A stretch of DNA of 64,000 bases from Cognatilysobacter claricitrinus (lineage in GTDB: Bacteria > Pseudomonadota > Gammaproteobacteria > Xanthomonadales > Xanthomonadaceae). The notes under the pieces were generated by a model, which worked only from the letters and a program-made list of their open reading frames with translations, had not been told where the DNA came from and did not search any database. The stretch spans positions 186,001 to 250,000 of the forward strand of contig NZ_BAAFZV010000001.1 of NCBI RefSeq assembly GCF_045866565.1, in the 5' to 3' direction. The translations under genes and the position numbers were made by a program. Each line of letters opens with the position of its first letter. The stretch's first letter is position 1. Positions 45,769 to 54,916 of this stretch are shown one piece after another.

Positions 45769-47084
45769 GCGCTGTGGCGCCCGAACAGCGGTTCGATGCG
45801 CGGACGCAGGCGATTGGTGCCGCGCGGGTCCGCGCGACCGATCGGTGCAGCAGCCGGCGTCGACGCTGTCGCAACGGCTGGGCGCGAGACGACATCCGCC
45901 TGGGCCGCCCCCGGTGCGACGCCGACGGTGTCGCGACGCAGCGCGACCTGGCGACGCGCGCGTTCGAGTTCATACGAGATGCGCAGCAGCAGGCCCATCG
46001 CCACCATCGTCATCGCGATGGACGAACCGCCGTAGGAAATGAGCGGCAACGTGAGGCCCTTGGTCGGCAGAAGGCCAAGGTTGACGCCGATCGACACCGT
46101 GCTCTGGATGCCGATCCACAACGCGATGCCGAAGGCGCAGTAGCCGGCGAAATGGCGGCGCATCTCGATGCACTGAAGGCCCACCCACAGCGCACGCGCG
46201 ACGAGGCCTGCATACAGCGCGATGACCAAGCAAACGCCGACGAAGCCGAGCTCCTCGGCGATGACCGCCATGATGAAGTCGGTATGCGCTTCGGGCAGGT
46301 ACGACAGCTTGTGCACGGACGCACCGAGCCCCGCGCCGAACCATTCGCCACGTCCCACCGCCATCAGCGCGTTCGCCAGCTGGTAGCCATCGCCGAACGG
46401 ATCGGCGAACGGATCGGTGAACGAGGTCAGGCGACGCACGCGATACGGCTCGAGCAGGATCATCGCGCCCGCCATCGGCACCAGCGCGAGCACCGGGCCG
46501 ACCAGGCGCGGCAGATTCGCGCCACCGAGCACGAGCATGCCGGCGGTCATCGCGAGGATGAGCGCGGACGAACCGAAATCCTTCTGCACCGCGAGCAGCA
46601 CACCCGCGAACGCGAGCGCGACGCCGATGACCTTGATGATCGCCTTCCAGCTGGCACTGACCTCTTCGCTGAAGCGCTTGAGGTAGGCCGCCAGCCACAC
46701 CACCATCATCAACTTCACGGCCTCGACCGGCTGGAAGTTGACGACGCCGAGATTCACCCAGCGCTTGGCGCCCTTCACCGTCACGCCGAGGCCCGGCACC
46801 ACCACCATCAGCAGCAGCACGAGGCCGACGATCGGCATCCACTGCGCATAGCGTTCGACGGTCTTGAGCTCGAGCCGCATCACCCACGCCGCGGCAATGG
46901 AGCCGGCGAGCAGGAAGAACAGATGCTTGGTGAGGTAGTACGTCGGGCTCGCCGCCTGCGCGACCGAGCTCGAACCCACCATGACGATGCCCAGGCACAG
47001 CAGCCCGCCGATCAGGCCGAGCAGCCACGGGTCGTAGCGTCCGGTGATCGCGTCGAGGCGCGTGGCCTGGCGGGACATGTCCAT
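45765..47084 (-). CDS. ftsW: Lipid II polymerase FtsW (SEDS family)
   Basis: 439 residues with about ten membrane helices. The SEDS patterns K-G-A-K-R-W-V-N-L, F-Q-P-V-E, A-H-T-D-F-I-M-A-V-I-A-E-E-L-G and I-S-Y-G-G-S-S are all present. The C-terminal tail is Ala/Pro-rich. FtsW polymerises septal glycan with FtsI. The ATG shares one base with the mraY stop (TGATG). In most relatives murD stands between mraY and ftsW, but here there is no room for it. Confidence 0.95.
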   Translation of the reverse strand: MDMSRQATRLDAITGRYDPWLLGLIGGLLCLGIVMVGSSSVAQAASPTYYLTKHLFFLLAGSIAAAWVMRLELKTVERYAQWMPIVGLVLLLMVVVPGLGVTVKGAKRWVNLGVVNFQPVEAVKLMMVVWLAAYLKRFSEEVSASWKAIIKVIGVALAFAGVLLAVQKDFGSSALILAMTAGMLVLGGANLPRLVGPVLALVPMAGAMILLEPYRVRRLTSFTDPFADPFGDGYQLANALMAVGRGEWFGAGLGASVHKLSYLPEAHTDFIMAVIAEELGFVGVCLVIALYAGLVARALWVGLQCIEMRRHFAGYCAFGIALWIGIQSTVSIGVNLGLLPTKGLTLPLISYGGSSIAMTMVAMGLLLRISYELERARRQVALRRDTVGVAPGAAQADVVSRPAVATASTPAAAPIGRADPRGTNRLRPRIEPLFGRHSA

Positions 47085-48178
47085 CAGCGCACCTTCAGCG
47101 TCGCGAGGCCGATGAGGACGAGCACCACGGAGATGATCCAGAAGCGCACGATCACGCGCGGCTCGGGCCAGCCCTTGAGCTCGAAGTGGTGGTGGATCGG
47201 CGCCATCTTGAAGACGCGCTTGCCGGTGAGCTTGAAGCTGGCGACCTGGATCATCACCGAGAGCGTTTCGATGACGAAGATGCCGCCCATGATCACCAGC
47301 ACCAGCTCCTGGCGGACGATCACCGCGATCGTACCGAGCACAGCACCCAGCGCGAGTGCGCCGATGTCGCCCATGAACACCATCGCCGGATAGGTGTTGA
47401 ACCACAGGAAGCCGAGCCCGGCACCTGCGATCGCCGCGCAGATGACGATGAGTTCACCGGCGCCGGGCACCTGCGGGATCTGCAGGTAGTTCGAGAACAC
47501 CGCGTTGCCCGACGCATACGCGAACACGCCGAGCGCGCACGCGACCAGCACCGTCGGCATGATCGCGAGGCCGTCGAGGCCGTCGGTGAGGTTCACCGCA
47601 TTCGAGAACCCGACAATCCACAGGTACGCGATGAACACGAACGACACGCTCACCAGCGGCAGCGCGACCTGCTTGAACAGCGGGATGTAGAACGTCGTCG
47701 CGGCCGGCACGCTCGGGTCGGCGGTGTAGTAGAGGAACAGGCCGGCGCCGAGGCCGAACACCGACTGCAGGAAATACTTGGTGCGCGAGCGCATGCCGTT
47801 CGGGTCGCGGCGGACGATCTTGATCCAGTCGTCCCACCAGCCGATCGCGCCGAACGCCACCATCACCGCGAGCACCAGCCACACGTAGCGGTTGCGAAGA
47901 TCGCCCCACAGCAATACCGACGCGAGCACGGTGAGCAGGATCAGCGCACCGCCCATGGTCGGCGTGCCGGCCTTGGAGAAATGCGACTGCGGGCCGTCGG
48001 TGCGGATCGGCTGGCCGCCGGCCTTGAGCTGGCCGAGGCGGCGGATTACGCCGGGGCCGACCCACAGCGAGAGGAACAGCGACGTCAGCGCGCTGAGGAT
48101 GCCGCGGAACGTGAGGTAGCTGAAGAGCCCGAAGTGGCTCTGCAGCTGTTCGAGCCAGCGGGTGAGTTCAAGCAGCAT
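47084..48178 (-). CDS. mraY: Phospho-MurNAc-pentapeptide transferase
   Basis: 364 residues with ten membrane helices. G-T-P-T-M-G-G, D-D-W-x-K, N-L-T-D-G-L-D-G-L-A and the H-H-H-F-E motif are intact, including the catalytic aspartates. It attaches the muramyl-pentapeptide to undecaprenyl phosphate, giving lipid I. The ATG at 48176-48178 overlaps murF by 11 bases and gives the family-standard M-L-L-E-L start. Confidence 0.96.
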   Translation of the reverse strand: MLLELTRWLEQLQSHFGLFSYLTFRGILSALTSLFLSLWVGPGVIRRLGQLKAGGQPIRTDGPQSHFSKAGTPTMGGALILLTVLASVLLWGDLRNRYVWLVLAVMVAFGAIGWWDDWIKIVRRDPNGMRSRTKYFLQSVFGLGAGLFLYYTADPSVPAATTFYIPLFKQVALPLVSVSFVFIAYLWIVGFSNAVNLTDGLDGLAIMPTVLVACALGVFAYASGNAVFSNYLQIPQVPGAGELIVICAAIAGAGLGFLWFNTYPAMVFMGDIGALALGAVLGTIAVIVRQELVLVIMGGIFVIETLSVMIQVASFKLTGKRVFKMAPIHHHFELKGWPEPRVIVRFWIISVVLVLIGLATLKVR

Positions 48179-49544
48179 GCGTATGTCCGTTGAGAAGGGC
48201 GGCGACGATGCGATCCATCGCACTGCCGCGGGAGCCCTTGACGAGCACGCGCACGTCGGCGGACAGGTCCGCACGCAGCGACTCGGCGAGCGATTCGTGG
48301 GTTTCGAAATGACGCGCACTCGCACCGAACGCGTCGGCGGCAGCGGCGCTCAGCGGTCCTAGCGTGTACAGCCTCGCGATGCCCGCTTCGCGCGCGCGCG
48401 TGCCGGCCTGCGCATGCAACGCGACCGCATCGTCGCCGAGTTCGCGCATGTCGCCGAGCACCAGCCACGCTTCGCCGGGCGTCGATGCCAGCGTGTCGAT
48501 GGCCGCGGCGAGCGAGCCCGGGTTCGCGTTGTAGCTGTCGTCGATGAGCGTCGCGCCGCTGCGCAGGCGATGCGTGACGAGGCGGCCGGCGACCGGTCGC
48601 GCGGCCGACAGTCCGCTCGCGATCGTCGCCAGCCCGACGCCGGCACCGATGGCCAGCGACGCGGCGGCGAGTGCATTACGCACGTTGTGACGGCCCGGCA
48701 TCGCGAGCTCGACCGCCGCCTCGCCGTCCGGCGTGACGAGCGTGAAACTCGAACCGGCTTCGGTCAGCACGATGTCGCGCGCGGTGACGTCGGCGCTGGT
48801 CTCGAGGCCGAAGCGGATGTGGCGACGTCCCGCCGCGCGTTCGGCGAAGAACGGCGCGAAGCTGTCGTCGGCGTTGATCACTGCGACGCCATCGGCGGGC
48901 AGCGCGTCGTAGATCGCGGCCTTCGTGTCGGCGACACCGAGCAGCGAGCCCATGCGCTCCAGGTGCGCCGGCGCGATGTTGTTGACGATGGCGACATCGG
49001 GACGCGCGATCGCCGTGAGATATGCGATGTCGCCCGGCTGGCCCGCGCCCATTTCGTAGACGGCGAACTGTGCGTCTTCCGGTGCGTCGATCACCGCGAG
49101 CGGGAGGCCGATCTCGTTGTTTCGATTGCCCGGGTTGCCGTAGGTGCGACCGGCGAGTTCGAGGATGGCGAGCGTCAGCGTCTTCACGCTGGTCTTCCCG
49201 TTGCTGCCGGTGATCGCGACGACCTTTGTCGATCGCGACGCCTGCAGGCCGCGCGCGATATCGGCAAGCGCGAGCTGCGTGTCGCCCACCAGCACCTGCG
49301 GCAGCGCGCCGTCGACGCGCGACACCAGCGCAGCGCCAATGCCCGCATCGGCCGCTGCGGCCACATGGTCGTGTCCGTCGAAACGCGCGCCCTTCAGCGC
49401 GACGAACAGGCTCGATGCACACACCGACGGCTCGACACAGGTCAGTCCGCGGGTGTCGGTCAGCAGGCGATCGACCACGATATCGTCGCCGGCGACACGG
49501 CCGGCGGTCATCGCGGCGATCTCGGACAGGCGTAGCGGCCTCAT
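48168..49544 (-). CDS. murF: UDP-MurNAc-tripeptide--D-alanyl-D-alanine ligase
   Basis: 458 residues. A first domain with L-F-V-A-L-K-G is followed by the ATP loop I-T-G-S-N-G-K-T-S-V-K and a third domain with D-D-S-Y-N-A-N-P-G-S. It adds the D-Ala-D-Ala dipeptide made by Ddl. Its ATG overlaps the murE stop by four bases. It is a normal-length Mur ligase with no missing segment. Confidence 0.96.
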   Translation of the reverse strand: MRPLRLSEIAAMTAGRVAGDDIVVDRLLTDTRGLTCVEPSVCASSLFVALKGARFDGHDHVAAAADAGIGAALVSRVDGALPQVLVGDTQLALADIARGLQASRSTKVVAITGSNGKTSVKTLTLAILELAGRTYGNPGNRNNEIGLPLAVIDAPEDAQFAVYEMGAGQPGDIAYLTAIARPDVAIVNNIAPAHLERMGSLLGVADTKAAIYDALPADGVAVINADDSFAPFFAERAAGRRHIRFGLETSADVTARDIVLTEAGSSFTLVTPDGEAAVELAMPGRHNVRNALAAASLAIGAGVGLATIASGLSAARPVAGRLVTHRLRSGATLIDDSYNANPGSLAAAIDTLASTPGEAWLVLGDMRELGDDAVALHAQAGTRAREAGIARLYTLGPLSAAAADAFGASARHFETHESLAESLRADLSADVRVLVKGSRGSAMDRIVAALLNGHTHAA

Positions 49545-51010
49545 GCACGCACCTCCAGCGCTTCGCGCGCGATGCGGGTGTCGTCGAACGGATACTTCAC
49601 ACCGGCGATTTCCTGGTCGGACTCGTGGCCCTTTCCGGCGATCAGCACCACGTCGTCCGCGTCGGCACCTTCGACCGCGTGGTGGATCGCAGCGCGACGA
49701 TCGCGCATCACGATCGCGCGGTTGCGATCGGAAAAACCCGCGAGAATGCCGGCGACGATCGCATCACCGTCCTCGCCACGCGGGTTGTCGTCGGTAACGA
49801 TCGCGACGTCGGCCAGGCGCTCGGCGATCGCGCCCATCTGCGGACGCTTGCCGGTGTCGCGCTCGCCACCGCAACCGAACACGCAGATCAGGCGGCCCTT
49901 GGTGTGCGCGCGCAGCGTGGACAATGCCTGTTCGAGCGCATCGGGCGTGTGTGCGTAATCGATGACGACCAGCGGTTGGCCGGCGTCGCCGAGCCGGTTC
50001 ATGCGGCCGTGGATCGGCTGCAGGCGCGACAGCGTGGCTGCGACGTCGGCCACGCCCGCACCGAGCGAATGCAGGACGCCCGCCACGGTCAACAGGTTGT
50101 CGACATTGAAGCGGCCGAGCAGCGACGACTGCACCGGCGCGCGCACGCCGTCGCCGACGAGATCGAACGCGATGCCGCCCGCGTCGAGCCTCACGTCATC
50201 GGCGCGCAGCGTCGCATTCGCCGCGCCGCGCGAGCTGACGCCGATGCCGCGCACGTGCGACGGCAAGGCATCGAACAATTGCGCACCGTACTCGTCGTCG
50301 AGATTGATCACGCCGGCCTTCAGGCCCGGCCAGCCGAACAGGCGCGCTTTCGCGGCGCCGTACGCGGCCATGGTGCCGTGATAGTCGAGGTGGTCGCGGG
50401 TGAGATTGGTGAATGCAGCGACGTCGAAACGCACGCCGTCGACGCGACCCTGGTCGAGCGCGTGCGAGCTTACTTCCATCGCCAGCGCTTGGGCGCCAGC
50501 GTCGCGCATGTCGCCGATCGACGCGTGCAGCTTGAGAACGAGCGGCGTCGTGAAACCGGTCGGCACGGCGTGGCCGTACAGGCCGACACCCAGCGTGCCG
50601 ACCGTGCCCGCGGTGACGCCGCGCAGCGTCCACGCCTGCGCGATGAGCTGCACCGTCGACGTCTTGCCATTGGTACCGGTGACACCGACGACGGTCATCG
50701 ACTCCGTCGCGCGGCCATGGAAGCGATGCGCCATCTCACCCAGGCGCGAACGCAGGCCCGGCACGGCGATCGCATCGGCCGGCGCGGGATGTTCGGCCGG
50801 TGACGGCGGCTCGAACAGGATCGCCGACGTGCCGCGCGCTTTCGCTGCATCGACAAAACCGAGGCCGTGCGCGCCGAAACCACCGATGGCGACGAATGCG
50901 TCACCCGCGTTGATTTCGCGGCTGTCCTGCACGAGGCCGGAAACGACCAAGTCGACGGGGATACCGTCGACGTCGGGAAACAGCTCGGCCAGTCGCATCG
51001 TGCGCGTCAT
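49541..51010 (-). CDS. murE: UDP-MurNAc-L-Ala-D-Glu--diaminopimelate ligase
   Basis: 489 residues. The ATP loop is V-T-G-T-N-G-K-T-S-T, and the C-terminal D-D-N-P-R motif predicts meso-diaminopimelate as substrate, so the wall is of the usual DAP type. D-Y-A-H-T-P-D-A-L lies in the third domain. Its substrate needs D-glutamate, yet no murD is present in this cluster. It overlaps both neighbours by four bases. Confidence 0.96.
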   Translation of the reverse strand: MTRTMRLAELFPDVDGIPVDLVVSGLVQDSREINAGDAFVAIGGFGAHGLGFVDAAKARGTSAILFEPPSPAEHPAPADAIAVPGLRSRLGEMAHRFHGRATESMTVVGVTGTNGKTSTVQLIAQAWTLRGVTAGTVGTLGVGLYGHAVPTGFTTPLVLKLHASIGDMRDAGAQALAMEVSSHALDQGRVDGVRFDVAAFTNLTRDHLDYHGTMAAYGAAKARLFGWPGLKAGVINLDDEYGAQLFDALPSHVRGIGVSSRGAANATLRADDVRLDAGGIAFDLVGDGVRAPVQSSLLGRFNVDNLLTVAGVLHSLGAGVADVAATLSRLQPIHGRMNRLGDAGQPLVVIDYAHTPDALEQALSTLRAHTKGRLICVFGCGGERDTGKRPQMGAIAERLADVAIVTDDNPRGEDGDAIVAGILAGFSDRNRAIVMRDRRAAIHHAVEGADADDVVLIAGKGHESDQEIAGVKYPFDDTRIAREALEVRA

Positions 51011-52908
51011 GGCGTCACCGGCAGCGCGTCGAGTGGCGTGTCGACATCGTCGTCGGATGCGGCTGGAACCGTCGTCGCGACCTGTGTCGGAACGGCGTGG
51101 TCACCGTGCGCGTTCTTGTCCTGCGCGGCCAGCCACGTTTCGATGTCGTCCGGCGGCACGTCCATGAGGCGCAGCGAGCCTTCCATCACCGACTTGAACA
51201 CCGGCGCGGATACAAGACCGCCGAAGTAGCCCTTGCTCGGATCGGGATCGTTGACGATGACGACGGTCGCGAAGCGCGGGTTGTCGACCGGCACGATCCC
51301 GGCGAAGTACGCGAGGTAGCGCAGCGAATAGCCGCCGCGGCCGTTGAACATGCGCGCGGTGCCGGTCTTGCCGGCGACGTGGTAGCCGAGGATCGCGCCC
51401 TGCGTCGCGGTGCCGCCCTTCTCGGTGACCGTCTGCATCATCTTCATGACCTCGTGCGCGACGGCGGGATCGAGCACCTGGCGCGTCGCGCCATGCTCGC
51501 CCTTGATGAAGGTCGGCGTGGTCATGACGCCGTTGTTGGCGATCGCCGCGTATGCGACGGCAATCTGCAGCGGCGTTGCCGACAGGCCGTAACCGTACGA
51601 GATCGTCGCCTTCGACGTACCGCTCCAGCGCGACGGCGCCGGCAGCACGCCGGCCGATTCGCCCGGGAAACCGCTGCCGGGCTTTGCGCCGTAGCCGAAG
51701 CGACGGATGAAGTCGTAGAAGTACTGGTCCTTGAGCTTGGCGGAGATCTTGGTCGCGCCGATGTTCGAGCTCTTGGTGATGACGCCGGTCACCGTCTGCA
51801 GGCCGTAGTTCTGGTGATCGCGGATCGTGTAGCGGCCCAGCTTGAGCCAGCCGGGCGACAGATCGATGGGCGTGTTCGGCGTGACCACGTGCGCGGTCAG
51901 CGCCGCGGCGATGGTGATCGGCTTCATGGTCGAGCCGGGCTCGAAAACGTCGGTCACGGCGCGATTGCGATGTGCTTCGCGATCACTCGTATTCACCGCG
52001 TTCGGATTGAACGTCGGTAGGTTGGCCATCGCCAGGACTTCGCCGGTGGCAACGTCGAGCACGACGATCGAGCCGCTCGCCGCGCCGTGCTCCATCAGCG
52101 CGTTGCGCAGCTCGCGATACGCGAGGAACTGCACGCGGCGATCGATCGTGAGCGTGAGATCGCGACCCGGCTCGGTGGCGCGCACGAGGTCGACGTTCTC
52201 GATGATGCGACCGTGGCCGTCGCGCAGGACACGCTTGGCGCCCGGCTTGCCGCGCAACCATTCGTCGAATGCGAGCTCGAGTCCTTCCTGGCCTTCGTCA
52301 TCGACGTTGGTGAAGCCGAGCACGTGCGCCATCGCTTCACCCTGCGGGTAGAAACGGCGGTACTCGCGCTGGCTCGCAACGCCGGGAATGCCGAGCGCGA
52401 GGATCTTCTTCGCCTCGTCCGGATTGATGCGGCGCTTGAGGTAGAGGAATTCCTTGCCGGATTTCTGGCTGAGCTTGCGCTGCAGCACGTCCACCGGCAC
52501 GCCGATCGCGTCGGCAAGCTGCGGCAGGCGATCCGGATTCTTCAGCAGTTCCTGCGGGTTTCCCCACACCGATTCCACCGGCGTCGACACCGCCAGCGGC
52601 TCGCCGTTGCGGTCGGTGATCATGCCGCGCGACGTCGGAATCGGAATCTCGCGCAACGAACGTGCTTCGCCCTGCGCGACGTAGAAGTCGCGGTCGAGCA
52701 CCTGGATGTAGAACGCGCGCGCGACGAGTGCGAACGAGCACAGGCCCATCGCCGCGGCGAGGCACAGCAGGCGCATGCGCACATCCATCCGCGAACGACC
52801 GCCGCGCGACGCACCCGCACCTCCGAGCAGGGCGCGCACGCGACGCGCGAATTCGCCGCCCTTCGTGCGCTCGTTGCGATCGCGCCGGGAATCGCCCACG
52901 TTTCTCAT
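51007..52908 (-). CDS. ftsI: Peptidoglycan transpeptidase FtsI (PBP3)
   Basis: 633 residues. A single membrane helix (about 45-65) is followed by a pedestal domain and the transpeptidase domain. The active-site S326-T-M-K (in E-P-G-S-T-M-K-P), S-S-N and K-T-G-T motifs are all in place. The N-terminal cytoplasmic segment of about 40 residues is basic and the C-terminal tail is Asp/Ala-rich. It cross-links septal peptidoglycan. The start lies in an ATGA overlap with ftsL. Confidence 0.95.
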   Translation of the reverse strand: MRNVGDSRRDRNERTKGGEFARRVRALLGGAGASRGGRSRMDVRMRLLCLAAAMGLCSFALVARAFYIQVLDRDFYVAQGEARSLREIPIPTSRGMITDRNGEPLAVSTPVESVWGNPQELLKNPDRLPQLADAIGVPVDVLQRKLSQKSGKEFLYLKRRINPDEAKKILALGIPGVASQREYRRFYPQGEAMAHVLGFTNVDDEGQEGLELAFDEWLRGKPGAKRVLRDGHGRIIENVDLVRATEPGRDLTLTIDRRVQFLAYRELRNALMEHGAASGSIVVLDVATGEVLAMANLPTFNPNAVNTSDREAHRNRAVTDVFEPGSTMKPITIAAALTAHVVTPNTPIDLSPGWLKLGRYTIRDHQNYGLQTVTGVITKSSNIGATKISAKLKDQYFYDFIRRFGYGAKPGSGFPGESAGVLPAPSRWSGTSKATISYGYGLSATPLQIAVAYAAIANNGVMTTPTFIKGEHGATRQVLDPAVAHEVMKMMQTVTEKGGTATQGAILGYHVAGKTGTARMFNGRGGYSLRYLAYFAGIVPVDNPRFATVVIVNDPDPSKGYFGGLVSAPVFKSVMEGSLRLMDVPPDDIETWLAAQDKNAHGDHAVPTQVATTVPAASDDDVDTPLDALPVTP

Positions 52909-53171
52909 GGGCGGATCACCACGATGTCATTCCCTTCCGGAAACTTCATGCCGAGGCGATCGCGCGCGACCTGGTCAATGCGATTGGACTCGGCCCACGT
53001 CGCCTGCTCCAGCTGCAGGCGACCGAATTCGATATTGAGGTCGTCGCGAGCGCGCTCGAGCTTGGACACCTGCATGAACAGCTGGCGATGGCGCTGCCGC
53101 GTCTCGACGATCGCAAGCGCCGTCACGACGTTCGCCACGATCAATGCGGCAAGGAGGACGCGCAGGATCAC
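52905..53171 (-). CDS. ftsL: Cell division protein FtsL
   Basis: 88 residues. One membrane helix (L-R-V-L-L-A-A-L-I-V-A-N-V-V-T-A-L) is followed by a coiled coil (L-E-R-A-R-D-D-L-N-I-E) and I-D-x-x-A-R-D-R-L-G-M. FtsL forms the FtsQLB complex that activates FtsWI. The GTG start at 53169-53171 sits in a GTGA overlap with rsmH, which decides it. It is short enough to be missed by gene callers. Confidence 0.88.
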   Translation of the reverse strand: MILRVLLAALIVANVVTALAIVETRQRHRQLFMQVSKLERARDDLNIEFGRLQLEQATWAESNRIDQVARDRLGMKFPEGNDIVVIRP

Positions 53172-54121
53172 GCGGCCTCCGGCAATTTTTCTGCGACGCG
53201 CAATACCGCGCTTCGCGACCGCGGGTTCATCGCGGTTTCCGCGTCGTCCGCTTTCATCGCGCCCGAGATGTCGCGCAGCGTCGGCGTGAACTCGACTTCG
53301 ACCGGCATGCGGCGATTGCCGGCCGGCGCCTTGGCATGGCGCGCGATGAACTGCTTGACGATGCGGTCTTCCAGCGAATGGAAACTGATCACGGCGAGGC
53401 GACCACCGGGCTTGAGGCGCGCCATCGCGGCATCGAGACCATCTTCGAGATCGCCGAGCTCGCGATTGATGTGGATGCGGATCGCCTGGAACGAACGCGT
53501 CGCGGGGTGGATCTTCTGGTCGCCACGCGGGACGACGGATGCGATGAGATCGGCGAGCTGCGCAGTCCGCTCGATCGGCGTTTCGCCACGGCGTGCAACG
53601 ATCGCGCGTGCGATGCGGCGGCTCTGGCGCTCTTCGCCGAACGTCCACAGCACGTCGGCGATCTCGCGATCGGTCGCGGTGTTCACCCACTCCGCGGCGC
53701 TGATGCCCGACTCCGGGTCCATGCGCATGTCGAGCGGGCCGTCCTTGCCGAACGAGAAGCCGCGCTCGGCGACATCGAGCTGTGGCGACGACACGCCGAG
53801 GTCGAACAGGATGCCGTCGACACCACGTGCGGTCGCGTCCCACTGCGCCAGCTCGGCGAAGCTGCCGCGATGGATGGACACGCGCGGATCACCGCCGAAC
53901 TCACGTTCGGCGACGGCGATCGCGTCGGGATCCTTGTCCATCACGAGCAGGCGACCTTCGGGTCCGAGCCGCTCCAGTACGCCGCGGGCATGCCCGCCGC
54001 GACCGAACGTGCCATCCAGATACGTTCCATCCCCAACGACACGCAGACCATCCAGGACCTGCGCGTACATCACCGGGAGGTGGCCTGCGAGCGCGGCGCG
54101 CTCCACGCCACCGGCCGTCAC
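53168..54121 (-). CDS. rsmH: 16S rRNA (cytosine-1402-N4)-methyltransferase
   Basis: 317 residues. Y-L-D-G-T-F-G-R-G-G-H-A-R is the SAM motif, with M-D-K-D-P, F-D-L-G-V-S-S-P-Q-L and V-I-S-F-H-S-L-E-D further on. It methylates C1402 of 16S rRNA at the P site. It is the second gene of the dcw cluster in most bacteria, and it is here too, with four-base overlaps on both sides. Confidence 0.96.
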   Translation of the reverse strand: MTAGGVERAALAGHLPVMYAQVLDGLRVVGDGTYLDGTFGRGGHARGVLERLGPEGRLLVMDKDPDAIAVAEREFGGDPRVSIHRGSFAELAQWDATARGVDGILFDLGVSSPQLDVAERGFSFGKDGPLDMRMDPESGISAAEWVNTATDREIADVLWTFGEERQSRRIARAIVARRGETPIERTAQLADLIASVVPRGDQKIHPATRSFQAIRIHINRELGDLEDGLDAAMARLKPGGRLAVISFHSLEDRIVKQFIARHAKAPAGNRRMPVEVEFTPTLRDISGAMKADDAETAMNPRSRSAVLRVAEKLPEAA

Positions 54122-54564
54122 AGCGTCAGATCGAGCAACCCATCGCTCAGATCGTCGTCAGAGATCGTCTGGCGGATCTGCGCGTGGTGGGCCTGCTCGC
54201 TCCACAGTTCGAATTTGTCGCCCATCCCGAGAAGCACGGCGCGCTTTTCGATGCCGACCGCGGCGCGGTGGCTCGCCGGAACGCTGATGCGGCCGTTGGC
54301 GTCGGGCTCGACGAAGGTGGCCGCGCCGACCAGCTTCAGCTGGAAGATGCGGCTGGTGCGCTTGGTCTTGGGCAGCGCGTTGACCTGGTCGCGCACGCGC
54401 TCCCAGATCGGCTGCGGATAGAGGTAGAGCGAACCGGACTCGAACGGGTTGTACGTGAACACCAGGCGGCCGCCGCACTCACGCGCGATGACGTCCCGGT
54501 ACGCGGTGGGAACCGCGAGCCGGCCTTTGTCATCGATGGTGATGGCGCTTTCGCCCTGGAACAC
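54118..54564 (-). CDS. mraZ: Transcriptional regulator MraZ
   Basis: 148 residues with two AbrB-like/SpoVT-type repeats: one starting F-Q-G-E-S-A-I-T-I-D-D-K-G-R-L, and the other A-T-F-V-E-P-D-A-N-G-R-I-S. Both carry the expected D-x-x-G-R signature. MraZ represses its own cluster by binding repeats near its promoter. It is the first gene of the cluster. Imperfect 10-base-phased repeats and an inverted repeat lie just upstream at 54614-54643. Confidence 0.94.
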   Translation of the reverse strand: MFQGESAITIDDKGRLAVPTAYRDVIARECGGRLVFTYNPFESGSLYLYPQPIWERVRDQVNALPKTKRTSRIFQLKLVGAATFVEPDANGRISVPASHRAAVGIEKRAVLLGMGDKFELWSEQAHHAQIRQTISDDDLSDGLLDLTL

Positions 54565-54613
54565 GGACCCGTCCCCTTCCGGTCGCCCGTCTTCACGCGG
54601 GCTTGATGGCTAC

Positions 54614-54643
54614 GGGAAAACCACGAAACACCCGGTTTTCCCA
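54614..54643 (-). promoter_or_regulatory. Putative MraZ operator / leader hairpin
   Basis: GGGAAAACC (54614-54622) and GGTTTTCCC (54634-54642) are perfect inverted repeats. Read on the minus strand, TGGGA, GGGTG and TGGTT start at 10-base steps, an imperfect version of MraZ-box spacing. It lies just downstream of the predicted start of transcription. Confidence 0.5.
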
Positions 54644-54652
54644 CGTGGAGCC

Positions 54653-54681
54653 ACCTTATGCCCCACCCAAAGGGTTGTCAA
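54653..54681 (-). promoter_or_regulatory. Promoter of the dcw cluster (mraZ)
   Basis: On the minus strand TTGACA (54676-54681) and TAAGGT (54653-54658) are 17 bases apart. The -35 is perfect, the -10 weak. It lies about 90 bases upstream of mraZ. Confidence 0.65.
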
Positions 54682-54751
54682 CAATCCTCGACGGTCATTT
54701 TTGTAAGTGAAGTCAACGACTTGCGGCGTACTTGAGAGACTTGTTCAAGCT

Positions 54752-54760
54752 TTATCCACA
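54752..54760 (+). promoter_or_regulatory. Consensus DnaA box upstream of the dcw cluster
   Basis: TTATCCACA is identical to the strong DnaA-box consensus. A second, weaker TGTCCACAG lies at 54821-54829. Binding is inference. Confidence 0.5.
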
Positions 54761-54770
54761 AGCTGCTGTT

Positions 54771-54791
54771 TTGTCTCAAATGTTGAGACAA
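54771..54791. promoter_or_regulatory. 21-base perfect palindrome
   Basis: TTGTCTCAA-atg-TTGAGACAA has two perfect nine-base arms. It lies 90 bases upstream of the mraZ -35 and is a likely operator for an unknown dimeric regulator. Confidence 0.55.
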
Positions 54792-54916
54792 CAATCACTT
54801 GCGAGTGGATCGTCACCGAGTGTCCACAGGCGCCACAGCCGGCTTCACGCGGGCGACCATTGGTCGGCACGCACCGGCTAGCGCTGCTTGGCTCAAGTGA
54901 CTGATCGGAAAGGAAA

